A DNA stretch of 64,000 nucleotides from Lichenicoccus sp965213775 (GTDB taxonomy: Bacteria > Pseudomonadota > Alphaproteobacteria > Acetobacterales > Acetobacteraceae). A model generated the notes under the pieces. The model saw nothing but the letters and a program-made list of their open reading frames with translations, did not search any database and had not been told where the DNA came from. The DNA is taken from contig CBDCAC010000004.1 of NCBI GenBank assembly GCA_965213775.1, forward strand, positions 496,001 to 560,000. The letters run 5' to 3'. Made by a program: the position numbers and the translations under genes. Of the stretch, positions 24,604 through 36,648 are shown one piece after another (position 1 is the first letter of the stretch; each line of letters opens with the position of its first letter).

Positions 24604-27039
24604 TCAGAAATGGTAGCTGAAGCGCGCGCCGAAGGTGCGTGGCGGCGGGAGGATGGCAAGCGCCGTCGGATAGAAGTCTCGATGGAGGTCGAAGTACCCC
24701 AGCGCGCTCTGGATGGTGCGATCGTTGAAGGGGTTGCTGATGAACATCAGGAGGGAGTAATGACGGTTCTCGACGCCGGCCTGGAACCGCGGCTCGATGA
24801 AGGAGCCAAGCTTGAACGTGTTGTAGTCGTTACCGAAACGAGCTGACTCGTAGACGAAGCTTCCTTGGACGAACCCGTTCAGGCTCCGATACAGCGCCGC
24901 CTCGTAGCGCGCGCTCGCCGTGACGGCATGCGGCGGCACATCGGGCACCTTCTTGCCGTCGAAGTTGCCGGCGACATATTCGAGATCGCTGGCGACCGTG
25001 CTGATGTAGTGCTCGTAGTACTCGTTGATGTGGGTGTATGCCACGTTCAGCAGCAGCCCGTTGATGGGGCGGTATAGGATCTCGAGCTCCTGGCCGATCC
25101 CGTAGACGGTGCCGGCGTTGGTCACGCCGACCGCGGGCGGATCGATCGTGGTATTGGAGTAGGGCACCTGCTGGTCGCGATAGTCGTTGAAGAAGACATC
25201 GCCGCTGACCTGCAGCCGGCCGCCGAGCCAGCTGGTCTTGGTGCCGAGCTCATACTCCCAGACCCGTTCCTGCTTGTAGGCCTGGTCGGTAAGCCCTCCC
25301 CCCGAGATGTTGAGCAGGCTGTAGCCGGCCGGCTTGGTACCGCGAGAGATGTTGCCATACAGGTTGATGTTGGTCGACAACTGGTACTCGAGCTCGAACT
25401 TGGGATTGACATAGCGGCTGACCGTATCGCCCCCGACGTTCGATATTCCGAGCGGGATGCCGCCGGGGCCGTAGCTGACGCCCGCGTCGTATTGGCTGAC
25501 CGCGGTGCGGCTGACGTTCGGCAACGATACGTCGACGCCCTCGTAGGCCAGACGCACCTCCGCGGTCGCGGTGAGGCTGGGAAGGATCCGGTAGCCGACC
25601 GAGCCGTACACCGACGCATGATAGGTGTCGCGCGTGGTGAAGGTCGGCGGGTTCATCGCGGAGTCGGAGGTGGGCGCGGTTCGCGCGAACGGGTAGAAGA
25701 ATGAGGGACGATCAAGGTAATACTGGCTGTCGTCGCCCAGCGTGGCGCCCTCGTAGAACAGGTACAGCCCGGTCAGCCACTGCAATCTCGAGTTGCCGCG
25801 GGAGGTGAGGCGAAGCTCCTGCTCCACCTGGGTGGTGTCGTTGGTGTAGTCCTGCAGCTCATTCTCGAAGGCGAAGAATGCCAACGGATTGGCGGCCGCC
25901 TCGTAGTCGTCGTCCTGGGTCAGGCGAACGTGCTGGGTCTGAAACCCGGTCCGTGAGGAAAACGTGGCGCCGGGCAGGTCGTAGTCGAGGCTGACGTAGT
26001 TACGCACGCTGGTCACGCGCGAGCCTGGGTAGTTGGCGCTATAGGCCACCTCCGAGCCGTTGGCTTGCAGCGTGCCGACGACCTGCGGTACCGGCGGCAG
26101 ACCGCCCGAGCCCGGCGTCTGGTTCGGGAGCAGCGCGTTCGAGGGCAGGTTCACCGCGGCCTGCTGCCGCTGGATGACGTGATCAACCTCGGTATAGACG
26201 CGGATGGTCAGGTCATCGTTCGGGCGGATCAGCCAGTCGAGCGAGCCGCCCTGTCCGTCATTGCCGCCAAGCGTCTTGTTCGTCGGCGTGTTGCTGTAGT
26301 AGCCGCCGATACCGTCGGTCTCGAGCGAGGCCCGCACCGAGACCTTGTCGTTGATGGCCTGGCTGTAGGTGCCGAAGGCCTTGTAGTCGCCATAGTCCCC
26401 GACCTCCGTGTTGAACTCGCCGCTGGGCTCGGCGGTCGGCTTGGCGGTCACGTAGTTGATCGCGCCGCCGAAGGCGTTGCGTCCGTAGAGCGCCGACTGC
26501 GGACCCTTGACCACCTCGACGCGCTGCAGGTCCAGGAGGTTGAGGTTGACCGGGAAGCCGCCGCCGGCGCTGACGATCGACTCCGTCGTGGTGTCGTAAC
26601 CGTCGATCAGCACGGCGACGGACGGGCGGCCGCGCTCATCGTAGAAGCCGCGCACCGACGGCCGCGAGTCGACGCTCGAGATGCCCTGGTCGAACGTGAC
26701 GCCCGGCGTCAGCGCCGCGACATCGGCCAGCGAGCGGACGCCCTGCTCGACGATCTCCTTGTGCGACAGGACGTCGACCGCGACCGGTATCTTCTGCAGC
26801 ACCTCGGAGCGCTTGCGCGACGTCACCACGACCTTCTCTTCCCCGAGCGTGTCGGCCGGCGCTTTGGCACTGGTCGTCGCGGACGGCGTGCGGCCGCTCG
26901 GCGCACCCTTGGGTAATGGCTGCGCCGGCGCCGTCTGCGCCAGGCCGGGGACGGCAATGCAGGTGATCGACAGCCAGGCGCTACTGACGAGGAGGCCGGG
27001 CCGCCATGACTTCGACGACTGTGACACCGTTTCCTCCAC
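24604..27039 (-). CDS. TonB-dependent outer-membrane receptor (TBDR 2)
   Basis: Receptor of 811 residues. The signal peptide (LLVSSAWLSITCIAVPGLAQ) is followed by EEKVVVTSRKR (TonB-box region), plug motifs VDSRPSVRGFYDERG, VEVVKGPQSALYGRNAFGG, and a barrel ending FGARFSYHF. The plug substrate loops differ from TBDR 1 and TBDR 3, so the three probably take different ligands. It sits in the leftward order ALDH remnant - NTF2-like - TBDR 2 - S3. No sigma/anti-sigma pair or ferric-siderophore genes adjoin it, which argues against a classical siderophore receptor. Confidence 0.93.
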   Translation of the reverse strand: MEETVSQSSKSWRPGLLVSSAWLSITCIAVPGLAQTAPAQPLPKGAPSGRTPSATTSAKAPADTLGEEKVVVTSRKRSEVLQKIPVAVDVLSHKEIVEQGVRSLADVAALTPGVTFDQGISSVDSRPSVRGFYDERGRPSVAVLIDGYDTTTESIVSAGGGFPVNLNLLDLQRVEVVKGPQSALYGRNAFGGAINYVTAKPTAEPSGEFNTEVGDYGDYKAFGTYSQAINDKVSVRASLETDGIGGYYSNTPTNKTLGGNDGQGGSLDWLIRPNDDLTIRVYTEVDHVIQRQQAAVNLPSNALLPNQTPGSGGLPPVPQVVGTLQANGSEVAYSANYPGSRVTSVRNYVSLDYDLPGATFSSRTGFQTQHVRLTQDDDYEAAANPLAFFAFENELQDYTNDTTQVEQELRLTSRGNSRLQWLTGLYLFYEGATLGDDSQYYLDRPSFFYPFARTAPTSDSAMNPPTFTTRDTYHASVYGSVGYRILPSLTATAEVRLAYEGVDVSLPNVSRTAVSQYDAGVSYGPGGIPLGISNVGGDTVSRYVNPKFELEYQLSTNINLYGNISRGTKPAGYSLLNISGGGLTDQAYKQERVWEYELGTKTSWLGGRLQVSGDVFFNDYRDQQVPYSNTTIDPPAVGVTNAGTVYGIGQELEILYRPINGLLLNVAYTHINEYYEHYISTVASDLEYVAGNFDGKKVPDVPPHAVTASARYEAALYRSLNGFVQGSFVYESARFGNDYNTFKLGSFIEPRFQAGVENRHYSLLMFISNPFNDRTIQSALGYFDLHRDFYPTALAILPPPRTFGARFSYHF

Positions 27040-27125
27040 ACCTGCGTTCCGAGGCCATATTGCCAGCCCGGTGCCCTGGAAAAATTACCAGCCTCCTTTT
27101 GGTCGCGTGGCGAACAATTCTCTCC

Positions 27126-27527
27126 CTACGTCCCTGCTGAGGGTCGCGCCATGCCGCCGAGCAACAGCCAGCGGTCGTTGCGTCTCAGCCAGACATGCAC
27201 GACCTGGAAGTGCTCGTTGCAAGGGTTCCCGTCCGGCAGGCGGGAGCGATGCGTGCGGTAGAAGAGGATAGCCGTGTCGCCGTCCAACGAGAAGTCGATG
27301 AGGGACAGCGTCAGCACCTCCTGGTCGGTGCCGCCGAAATGTTCGGCCTGCCGCCGCAGATCTGCCGCCCGCATCGGTGCCGTGCGCCATGGCGGCCAGA
27401 CGAGCAGGTGCTCGCTGATATGGCTGACGTAAGGGTCGAGATCGCCGTTCCCGCGTGCGCGATAGATGTCGAGTTCAAGCTGCCAGAGCCTGTCCCGGAC
27501 GGCCGTCCACGTCTCCTCGGCCTTCAT
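27126..27527 (-). CDS. NTF2-like / SnoaL-type small protein
   Basis: Protein of 133 residues with the NTF2-like cone-fold pattern: an N-terminal helix pair (WTAVRDRLWQLELDIYRARG), HISEHLLVWPPW, and alternating strands ending HFQVVHVWLRRNDRWLLLGG. Members bind or isomerise small hydrophobic substrates, or are inert partners. It lies 86 nt upstream of TBDR 2 and 30 nt after the aldehyde dehydrogenase remnant. No catalytic Asp/Tyr set can be assigned. Confidence 0.75.
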   Translation of the reverse strand: MKAEETWTAVRDRLWQLELDIYRARGNGDLDPYVSHISEHLLVWPPWRTAPMRAADLRRQAEHFGGTDQEVLTLSLIDFSLDGDTAILFYRTHRSRLPDGNPCNEHFQVVHVWLRRNDRWLLLGGMARPSAGT

Positions 27528-27557
27528 GCGTTATCCTCGTGACGAGCCGGCAACACT

Positions 27558-28999
27558 TCATGGGAGGCATACATTGACCAGCACCCGCTGCGCATGCTCG
27601 CCGACCCCGGACCCGGCATAGTCGATGCCAATCCCGGACTGCTTCGCGAACGCCATCGGCAGGGCCGCGGTGAAGCCGCCATGCTGGTTGACCCAAGCCG
27701 TTCCGACCTCGAGACGTTGCGCCAGGGCCGTGCCGACCTCGAGGTCGGCGGTCCAGATCGATCCGCCCAGGCCATATTTACTGTCGTCGGCAAGACGCAG
27801 CGCATCATCGGTGTCGTGGCATCGGAGCATCGGCAGCACCGGTCCGAATTGCTCCTCGTCGACCAGCCGGACGCCGTGGCCCAGCCCATCCACCAAAGTC
27901 GGCGGGATGAGCAGGCTGGTGCCGGCGACCTCGCTCCCCGCCCTGAGGACGCGCGCCCCGGCGGCGACGGCATCGTCGCACAAAGCCCAGATCCGCTCGA
28001 ATTGCAGCCGGTTCTGGACCGGTCCCATGGTCGTCTCGGGATCAAGACCGTCGCCGAGGATGGCGCCATCGCACCGTGCGACCAGGGCCGCACACGGCGC
28101 GTCATAGATGGCATCGTGGACGTAGGAGACGTGTCACCGCGGCGTAAAAATGTCCGCAATTCCCGAGCGACAGCGCGAACACCGTGTCGGCGACCGCATC
28201 GAGGTTGGCATCCGGCAGTATGATCGCGGCATCGTTGCCGCCGAGCTCCAGGGTGAGCCGCTTCAGGGCCGGCGCCGCTGCCCCGGCGACTCGCTTGCCG
28301 GTGGCGGTCGAGCCGGTGAACGAGATCTTGGCGACGCCGGGATGCGCCACCACGGCGGCGCTCACGGCGGCATCGCCGGTGATCACGTTCAACACCACCG
28401 GCGGGAATGCCTCGCCTCCACGCATCCCAGGTAGAGCGCGGAGAGCGGCGTGAAGGGCGACGGCCGCAGCACCATCGTGTTGCCGGCGAGCAGCGCGTTG
28501 GCGATCCTGGCCGCGGCCGGGATCACCGGCGCGTTCCAGGGTGCGATGGCGCCGACTGCGCCGAGCGGACGGTGCCGAGCGTCGCCTGCACGCCCGGACG
28601 GTCGAAGGTCCGGTCCGGCGGCTCATGTCCGGCGACGATGCGGAGGTAGTCGCCGGTCATGGCCACCTCCGACCAGGCGCGCCGCAACGGCCGCCCGGTT
28701 TCGCTGGCGACCGTCCAGGCGAGGGCAGTCGCGTGAGCCTCTATCAGGTCGGCGAAACGCCGAAGCGCCGCACCGCGATCCAGCCAGCCCGTTGCCGCCC
28801 AGCCTGGAAAGCCTGCCCTGGCGGCAGCCACGGCGCGGTCGAGATCGGCGATTCCGGCCTCGGGATGATCGACGAGATCAGTCCCGGTCGAGGGATCGGC
28901 GATGGTTTGGCAGCCGGAGGTAGGGGCGGCATGGTAGGCGTTCTCGATGGTATGCGTCACGAGATCTCCGGGCAGTGCTGGAGGCGGGTCATCAGTCAC
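27558..28999 (-). pseudogene. aldehyde dehydrogenase, multiply frameshifted and lacking the catalytic Cys
   Basis: NAD(P)-dependent aldehyde dehydrogenase relic. The N-terminal frame (to about 28560) shows DPSTGTDLVDHPEAG and ASETGRPL; another frame carries PWNAPVIPA-type and NALLAGNTMVLRPSPF-type text near 28450-28540; the next (about 28110-28430) has KISFTGSTATGKRV and LTLELGGNDAAI with the catalytic Glu; the last (27558-28130) has EEQFGPVLPML and GTAWVNQHG. At the active-site loop the usual GQVC is GHFY, so the nucleophilic Cys is Tyr, and a further frameshift follows. At least three frame changes make it nonfunctional. It heads the operon with the NTF2-like gene and TBDR 2. Confidence 0.85.
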
Positions 29000-29147
29000 C
29001 GGTAGAGCAGCTTCGGACCCGCTACGGGCCGGGGAACCGCCGCACGATCCAGCCGGTGTGGCTGGACGTGAAAACAGTGTCCGAGGCCGGGATGACGCTC
29101 GCCCTGCCGGCCCGCGGCTGGATGATCGGGCCCTCCGAGTTTATGAC
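29000..29147 (+). other. short coding-like tail of unknown origin
   Basis: A rightward frame reads GNRRTIQPVWLDVKTVSEAG followed by MTLALPARGWMIGPSEF and a stop near 29150. It looks like the end of a protein but no start or family can be given. It may be the stump of a gene cut by the adjacent transposase fragment. Confidence 0.25.
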
Positions 29148-29480
29148 TTAGCAGATCCCGTCAAGCCCGATCGCCGCAGCGGTCGGCCGTCGCCCAACCG
29201 GATCATGGCAGACGCCATGCGGTTGCTCCGGATGCGCGACAGAGTGTGGCGGCCGATCTCGACGCACGGCGCCATGATCTCGCTCAGGTCGCACGGTCAG
29301 GCGGTAGCGCAGACGGCTGGGGGGGAACGCTTCGAAGGTGATGACGGCGCTCGGCACGCAGGTCCGGTTCAATGCGCCGCCGCTGCGCTTGTTGAAGCGG
29401 CGCCCGCAGGTCGGGCAGAGGAACTGCCGGAGCCCTATGCCGGCGCACCTCAGGCCGCCCGGTGACGGACGCAGACTCAA
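29148..29480 (-). pseudogene. IS6-like transposase N-terminal fragment, decayed
   Basis: A leftward frame has LCPTCGRRFNKRSGGALNRT and SRLRYRLTVR, matching the zinc-ribbon N-terminus seen at 11192-11437; after a frame change it continues LSEIMAPCVEIGRHTL. The DDE catalytic region is absent. It lies between the aldehyde dehydrogenase relic and TBDR 3, and probably marks the event that joined these blocks. Confidence 0.55.
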
Positions 29481-29779
29481 GAGAAACCCGGTTCATCCCG
29501 TCGGCTCGACCATTCTCACCACCATCCAGATCCTACGCGATCCATCCTCGTCCAGCGAATGCCGCTCCTGGCGCGAGCACTGACGGAACGAAAATGATCA
29601 AGGGCCGATAATACCACAACAGAATAAAGGCAAAAACGAGAACAAGCACGTGTATGGGTTGTATCAGGAGATGACTTAGATTACGGCCCTGCTCGAACAT
29701 CGTAAGCACGGGCGATGCGCCAGGTGACGCGTCGTCCCAGACATGACTTCACCGGCAGCTACTTGGTAGGAGGCCTGCC
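29481..29779. promoter_or_regulatory. AT-rich leader of TBDR 3
   Basis: About 300 bases without a gene. The segment 29590-29680 is clearly more AT-rich than the surroundings and probably contains the TBDR 3 promoter. Immediately before the gene is TAGGAGG (about 29767-29773), a near-perfect ribosome site that supports a TTG start at 29780. Confidence 0.5.
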
Positions 29780-32086
<2,307 letters not shown>

Positions 32087-32105
32087 GTCGCCGGTCGCAT
32101 CGGAC

Positions 32106-33326
32106 ATGACCACGATACCCTGGTCGCACGACCTCGACTGGCCGAGCCACCTGCCACCGTTCGACCCGTTCGACCCGGCGATCCAGACTGATCCCTATCC
32201 GCATTACGACTGGATGCTGGAGCACGCGCCGGTGCTGCGCGCCGGGCCTCCTGACCGACGCTTCGTGTTCGTCTCGCGCCACGCCGAAGTGACGGCCGGA
32301 CTGCGCGACGCCGCCGCGTTCTCCTCGGTGATGCGGACCGATATCGCCGTGCCGGGTTTCCTGCTCAACATGGATCCGCCGGACCATGCCGATATGCGCC
32401 GGCTCGTATCCCGTGCTTTGACCCCGCGGGCGCTCGCCGCGGCGGAGCCGCGGATCGCTGCCCGGGTTTCCGAAGCCTGGAGGCGGTTTCTGGAGCGTGG
32501 CGGCGGCGACGCGATCGGAGAGTTCGCCAGCCCCTGCACCATCGGCGTGATCTGCGACGTGCTCGGCATCCCGAACGAGCGGGCAGCCGAAATGCGCGGT
32601 TGGACCAGCGAGAGCATCGACTACCTGGCCCAGGTGCTGCGCGGCGTGCCGGGCGAAGCCAGCCGCGCCGGCTACGACGCGCTGCTCGACACGATCTCCG
32701 CGGCGATGGATCGGGCGGCGGGCGAAGGGGACAGCGTGATCGGCAACCTCGCGCGCCTGCGCGACGAGGGCGTGCTTTCCCGGATGGAGGCCGCGGGCTT
32801 CGCCGGCCTGCTGTTCACCGCCGGCCACGAGACGACGACGCTGATGACCGGCAACTGCCTCGACATCCTCGTGCGTGAGCCCGGCTGGATGAGGTTGCTG
32901 CACGAGCCGGACGGTCCGTCGGCGTTCCTGGAGGAGGCGTTCCGCTTCCGCCCACCGGTGCATCGCCTCGCCCGCCTCGCCACCCGCGACGTCGAACTCG
33001 GCGGCGTGTTGATCCCGGCCGGCAGCAACCTGCGCTTCATGGTCGCGGCTGCCAACCGCGACCCCCGCGTATTCGACGACCCCGACCGCTTCGCGCCGCG
33101 CCGCGCCAACGGCGGCAGCGCCGCCTTCGGCTACGGCGTGCACCTTTGCATCGGTGCTTGGCTGGCGCGGCTCGAGCTGCGGCTGATCCTGACCAATATC
33201 GGCGCCATGACGGCGCAGCTCTCGATCGATCCCGACAAAATGCTCGTGCCGCTGACCGGTGGCGCCTTCGCCACCGTCGGGCTGCGCGCGCTGCCGCTGA
33301 GGGCAATCCCGATCGATCGGCTATGA
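32106..33326 (+). CDS. cytochrome P450
   Basis: Soluble bacterial P450 of 406 residues. All landmarks are present: the I-helix oxygen-activation motif AGHETTT (near 240), the K-helix ExxR in EEAFRFRPP, the PERF-like DPDRFAPRR, and the heme-binding loop FGYGVHLCIGAWLARLE with the axial Cys. The ATG at 32106 lies 19 nt after TBDR 3, and the stop overlaps the MFS start as ATGA. No ferredoxin or ferredoxin reductase gene lies in this window, so electron transfer partners must come from elsewhere. Hydroxylation or demethylation of the TBDR 3 ligand is the likely role. Confidence 0.95.
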   Translation: MTTIPWSHDLDWPSHLPPFDPFDPAIQTDPYPHYDWMLEHAPVLRAGPPDRRFVFVSRHAEVTAGLRDAAAFSSVMRTDIAVPGFLLNMDPPDHADMRRLVSRALTPRALAAAEPRIAARVSEAWRRFLERGGGDAIGEFASPCTIGVICDVLGIPNERAAEMRGWTSESIDYLAQVLRGVPGEASRAGYDALLDTISAAMDRAAGEGDSVIGNLARLRDEGVLSRMEAAGFAGLLFTAGHETTTLMTGNCLDILVREPGWMRLLHEPDGPSAFLEEAFRFRPPVHRLARLATRDVELGGVLIPAGSNLRFMVAAANRDPRVFDDPDRFAPRRANGGSAAFGYGVHLCIGAWLARLELRLILTNIGAMTAQLSIDPDKMLVPLTGGAFATVGLRALPLRAIPIDRL

Positions 33327-34627
33327 CTCTCGGGCCGATGCCGCACCGGCCGGCGGAGCGGCGCTGGCTGCTGCTGCTTGCCATGCTCGCGATGACGCTG
33401 AACTACGTCGACCGCTTCGTGTTGTCGATCCTGATCGAGCCGATCCGGAGCGAGCTGCGACTGAGCGACCTGCAGATCGGCATTCTGACCGGCGCCGCCT
33501 TCGCGCTGTTCTACTCCGGCCTGGCGCTGCCGCTCGCCCGGCTGGCGGAACGTCGCAACAGGATCGGCATCCTGTCGGGCTCGCTGCTGCTATGGAGCCT
33601 CGCCACCGCCCTCTGCGGTGCCGCAAGAGGCTTCGCCGGCCTGCTGGCGGCGCGGGTCCTGGTCGGCTGCGGCGAGGCAGGTGCGATCCCTCCGGCGCAT
33701 TCGATGATCGGCGACCTCTACCCGGCCAACCGACGCGCCTCGGCGATGAGCATCCTAGCGCTGTCCGCACCGGTCGGCATCGTGCTCGCCCCGCTGCTCG
33801 GCGGCACGCTGAACGACGCGGTCGGCTGGCGCGCCACCTTCGTCGTCATTGGCCTGCCTGGCCTGTTGCTGGCCGGCGTGATGGCGGCGACCCTGCGCGA
33901 CCCGATGCGTGGGGGCGTCCACGGGATACGCAGCGCCGCCGAGCCCCCCTCGTTCCGCGTCGCGCTGCGACGGCTGGCCGGCCGACCGGCCTTCCTGTGG
34001 CTCGGGATCGCGCTTTCGTTGATGTCGATCGCGGAGTACAGCACCTTCATCTGGCTGGCGCCGCTGTTCACCCGCAAACTGCATGTTTCGGCCGCAGCGC
34101 TTGGACGCGCCCTGTTCGTCTTCCAGGGCCTGCCCTACCTGCTGGGCACCTGGCTCGGCGGCCGTCTGGTCGACCGCGCCTACGACCGCGACCCACGGTG
34201 GATCGCCTGGGTGCCAATGGCGGCCACCGCAATGGCGGTTCCAGCTATCATCGGTCTGAGCCTGTCGCAGGACGATGCCCTCGCCTACCTGCTGCTGATC
34301 GTGCCGTCCTTCGCCAATGGGCTGTATATCGGTCCGTGCTGGGCGCTGATCCAGGGCCTGGCGTCCGCGCGATCGCGCGCCACGGCGGCGGCAGTGCTGG
34401 TATTCGCCGTGAACGTCGTCGGTGCCGGCATCGGTCCGCTGATGATCGGCGCCCTGAGCGAGGCGCTCACTTATCGATACGGGACGCTGGCCTTGCAGTA
34501 TGCCTTCCTCACCCTCGCACCCATCTACCTGCTCGGCCTGGTGATGTTCGGCATGGTGGGGCGCAGCCTGAAGGCGGGACTAGCCGAGGTGGCGGTGGAG
34601 GAGCGGGAGGACGGGCTGCGCGCCTAA
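33323..34627 (+). CDS. MFS transporter (spinster-like)
   Basis: Transporter of 434 residues with 12 predicted helices. The N-terminus LAMLAMTLNYVDRFVLSILI followed by LSDLQIGILTGAAFALFYSG, and the loop LPLARLAERRNRIGI, are typical of the spinster-like group often found with TonB receptors in catabolic loci. The ATG at 33323 overlaps the P450 stop (ATGA), and the next gene follows after about 50 nt. It probably moves the receptor-imported compound, or a product, across the inner membrane. Confidence 0.9.
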   Translation: MTLGPMPHRPAERRWLLLLAMLAMTLNYVDRFVLSILIEPIRSELRLSDLQIGILTGAAFALFYSGLALPLARLAERRNRIGILSGSLLLWSLATALCGAARGFAGLLAARVLVGCGEAGAIPPAHSMIGDLYPANRRASAMSILALSAPVGIVLAPLLGGTLNDAVGWRATFVVIGLPGLLLAGVMAATLRDPMRGGVHGIRSAAEPPSFRVALRRLAGRPAFLWLGIALSLMSIAEYSTFIWLAPLFTRKLHVSAAALGRALFVFQGLPYLLGTWLGGRLVDRAYDRDPRWIAWVPMAATAMAVPAIIGLSLSQDDALAYLLLIVPSFANGLYIGPCWALIQGLASARSRATAAAVLVFAVNVVGAGIGPLMIGALSEALTYRYGTLALQYAFLTLAPIYLLGLVMFGMVGRSLKAGLAEVAVEEREDGLRA

Positions 34628-34676
34628 GCACGCAGTCCTTCCTGCACGAAATGCGGACATGGAAAAGGAGCGGCGT

Positions 34677-35828
34677 TTGGCTCAAGAACGGGTCCTGATC
34701 GTCGGCGGCGGCATCGCCGGGCTCACGATCGCCTGGGCGCTGGCCCGACGCGGCTTCGCCGTCGAGTTGTTCGAGCAGGGCGACCTGCCCAACCCTTTAT
34801 CCTCCTCCTGCGACGAGCACCGCATCATCCGCCATGCCTATGGCGAGATGGAAGGCTATGGCGCCCTGATGCCGGCGGCGTTCGAGACGTGGCGGCGTCT
34901 GTTCGAGGATCTCGGAGCCGGGCACCTCGAACCGATGTCGGCGTACTACGCCCTGCGCGGGGAGGAAGAATGGTATGAGACCACCCGCCGCTCCCTGCAT
35001 CGCATGGGCATAGGCTGCACCGACATGCCGGTATCGGAGGTGGCGGCCGCGTTCCCGATGCTGCGCACCGACGGCCTGACCCGCATGGTGCGCACCCAAG
35101 GCGCCGGCATCCTGTTCGCCGCCCGTATCCTCGCTGACCTCGCGAACCGGCTGCCGGCGCTCGGGGTGCGGCTGCACCCGCGCACCGCGGTCATTGACGT
35201 GGATTGCGAGGCCGGGACGGTGCGCACGGCGGCGGGCCCGGTCCGCGGCGACCGCGTGGTGGTGGCGGCCGGTGCCTGGGTCGCGCGGCTCCTGCCGGCG
35301 CTTGCCGGGATCGTCGTGCCGTCGCGCCAGGCGGTGATTTACCTGTCGCCGCCGCCATGGCTCGCCGCCGCCTGGCGAGATGCCCCGGTGCTGATCGACA
35401 TCGGCTGCGGCGGCGGCACCTACACCATCCCGCCGCGGCCGGGCACGCGGCTCAAGATCGGCGACCACGTCTTCAGCCGGACCGGTGACCCGGATGACGA
35501 CCGCGCCGCCACGCCCGCCGACCTCGGCCGCCTCGTCGAGGTGGCGCGTCGGTCCTGGCGTGACTTCGACGACTACACCGTGCTGGAGCGCAGGATCTGC
35601 TACTATACCGCCACCGCCGACGAGCGTTTCCTGGTGCGAGCCGAGGGCACCCGCGGCATCGTCTGCTCCGCCTGCTCCGGCCATGGCTTCAAGCTGGCAC
35701 CGCTGGTCGCCGAGCGGATCGCGGCAGTGCTCTCCGGAGAGCAGGAGCTGGCGGTGTTGCCGGCCTGGGCGGCGGCCGAGGACGCATCCTTGGATGGGCC
35801 GGGACGACGTGCACGAGCGGACGGATGA
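34677..35828 (+). CDS. sarcosine / N-methyltryptophan oxidase-like flavoprotein
   Basis: FAD-dependent oxidase of about 383 residues of the DAO/MTOX group. ERVLIVGGGIAGLTIAWALA is the FAD fold, EHRIIRHAYGE matches the active-site loop of monomeric sarcosine and N-methyltryptophan oxidases, and RRICYYTATADERFLV carries the Cys that binds flavin covalently in that group, followed by CSGHGFKLAPLVAE. The TTG at 34677 is preferred because AAGGAG lies six bases upstream; an ATG at 34659 would add six residues and has no ribosome site. Oxidative N-demethylation or deamination of a pathway compound is likely, which gives this P450 operon an N-containing substrate option. Confidence 0.88.
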   Translation: MAQERVLIVGGGIAGLTIAWALARRGFAVELFEQGDLPNPLSSSCDEHRIIRHAYGEMEGYGALMPAAFETWRRLFEDLGAGHLEPMSAYYALRGEEEWYETTRRSLHRMGIGCTDMPVSEVAAAFPMLRTDGLTRMVRTQGAGILFAARILADLANRLPALGVRLHPRTAVIDVDCEAGTVRTAAGPVRGDRVVVAAGAWVARLLPALAGIVVPSRQAVIYLSPPPWLAAAWRDAPVLIDIGCGGGTYTIPPRPGTRLKIGDHVFSRTGDPDDDRAATPADLGRLVEVARRSWRDFDDYTVLERRICYYTATADERFLVRAEGTRGIVCSACSGHGFKLAPLVAERIAAVLSGEQELAVLPAWAAAEDASLDGPGRRARADG

Positions 35829-36049
35829 CCGGGGATTTGGATTGGCATGCTCCGGGGCCGTGTTGCACAGATCTGATCGGAGCCTGAAGCTGGTCCATCG
35901 GGGCGTCCCAGCTCCGACGAGCGGGGACCGGCTCTGCGACGCGGATCATCCGGTCGGGCACGGCGATCGCGACCGCCGCCTTGCCTAGCGAAGGGGTCTG
36001 TCAGCTCTCGCGCCAACGTTGTGGTCCTTGGCGTGGCGGACGCGGCAAG

Positions 36050-36592
36050 TCACGCCTTCTGCATGATGCCGAGCGCGATGCGTGTTGCCGTGTTGAAGCG
36101 GACGCGACGGAGGGGAGCAGGGACGATCTGGTTGTGACGGTGTCGGGGGCGGAGGAGGTCGCGTCGTTTGCCGTGCTCTCTGCAGAGGCGACGGGCGGCG
36201 TCATGGTTCTTGAAGCCGCGCATACATCGGATCCTTTCCTTGATGCCGTGATGGTCCTGCTCCAGGCGGCTGCTCAGGTAGGCGCTGGTCCGGTGGCGGA
36301 CCGTCCTGCCCAGCACGGTGCGGATCGCCCTCGGGTAGGACTCGTGGCCGTCCGTCGTCACCTGGTCCGGGCGGAAGCTCATGGTCGCCCGCGGCGAGCG
36401 GAAGAACCCCTTGGCCGCCTTCTTGTCGCGGTGCGCGCTGAGCATGGCGTCGACCAGGTCGCCATCCCGGTCGATCGCCCGGTACAGGTGGCACTATCGG
36501 CCGCGGACCTTCATCGACGTGCCAGATCGACTGGCAGCAGCTTCGTCTCCCAGTCACGGACAGCCTCCTACGACGTGTTGACGCAGGACGAC
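36050..36592 (-). pseudogene. IS6-family transposase remnant (C-terminal part, frameshifted)
   Basis: The frame from 36445 down has AMLSAHRDKKAAKGFF-type text, FRPDQVTTDGHESYPRAIRT, VRHRTSAYLSSRLEQDHHGI with catalytic Asp and Glu, and ends TRIALGIMQKA. Upstream, in broken frames, are RDWETKLLPV and KVRGR (stop) CHLYRAIDRDGD, where Trp has become a stop. The N-terminal zinc ribbon is absent. The copy ends exactly at the left end of the IS3 element. The 220 bases before it (35829-36049) hold no gene. Confidence 0.75.
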
Positions 36593-36648
36593 TGAGGTTG
36601 CCCCGATCTCGTGGACGGTTTGTGGAAATGCAGCCTCTTAGGGTTGTA

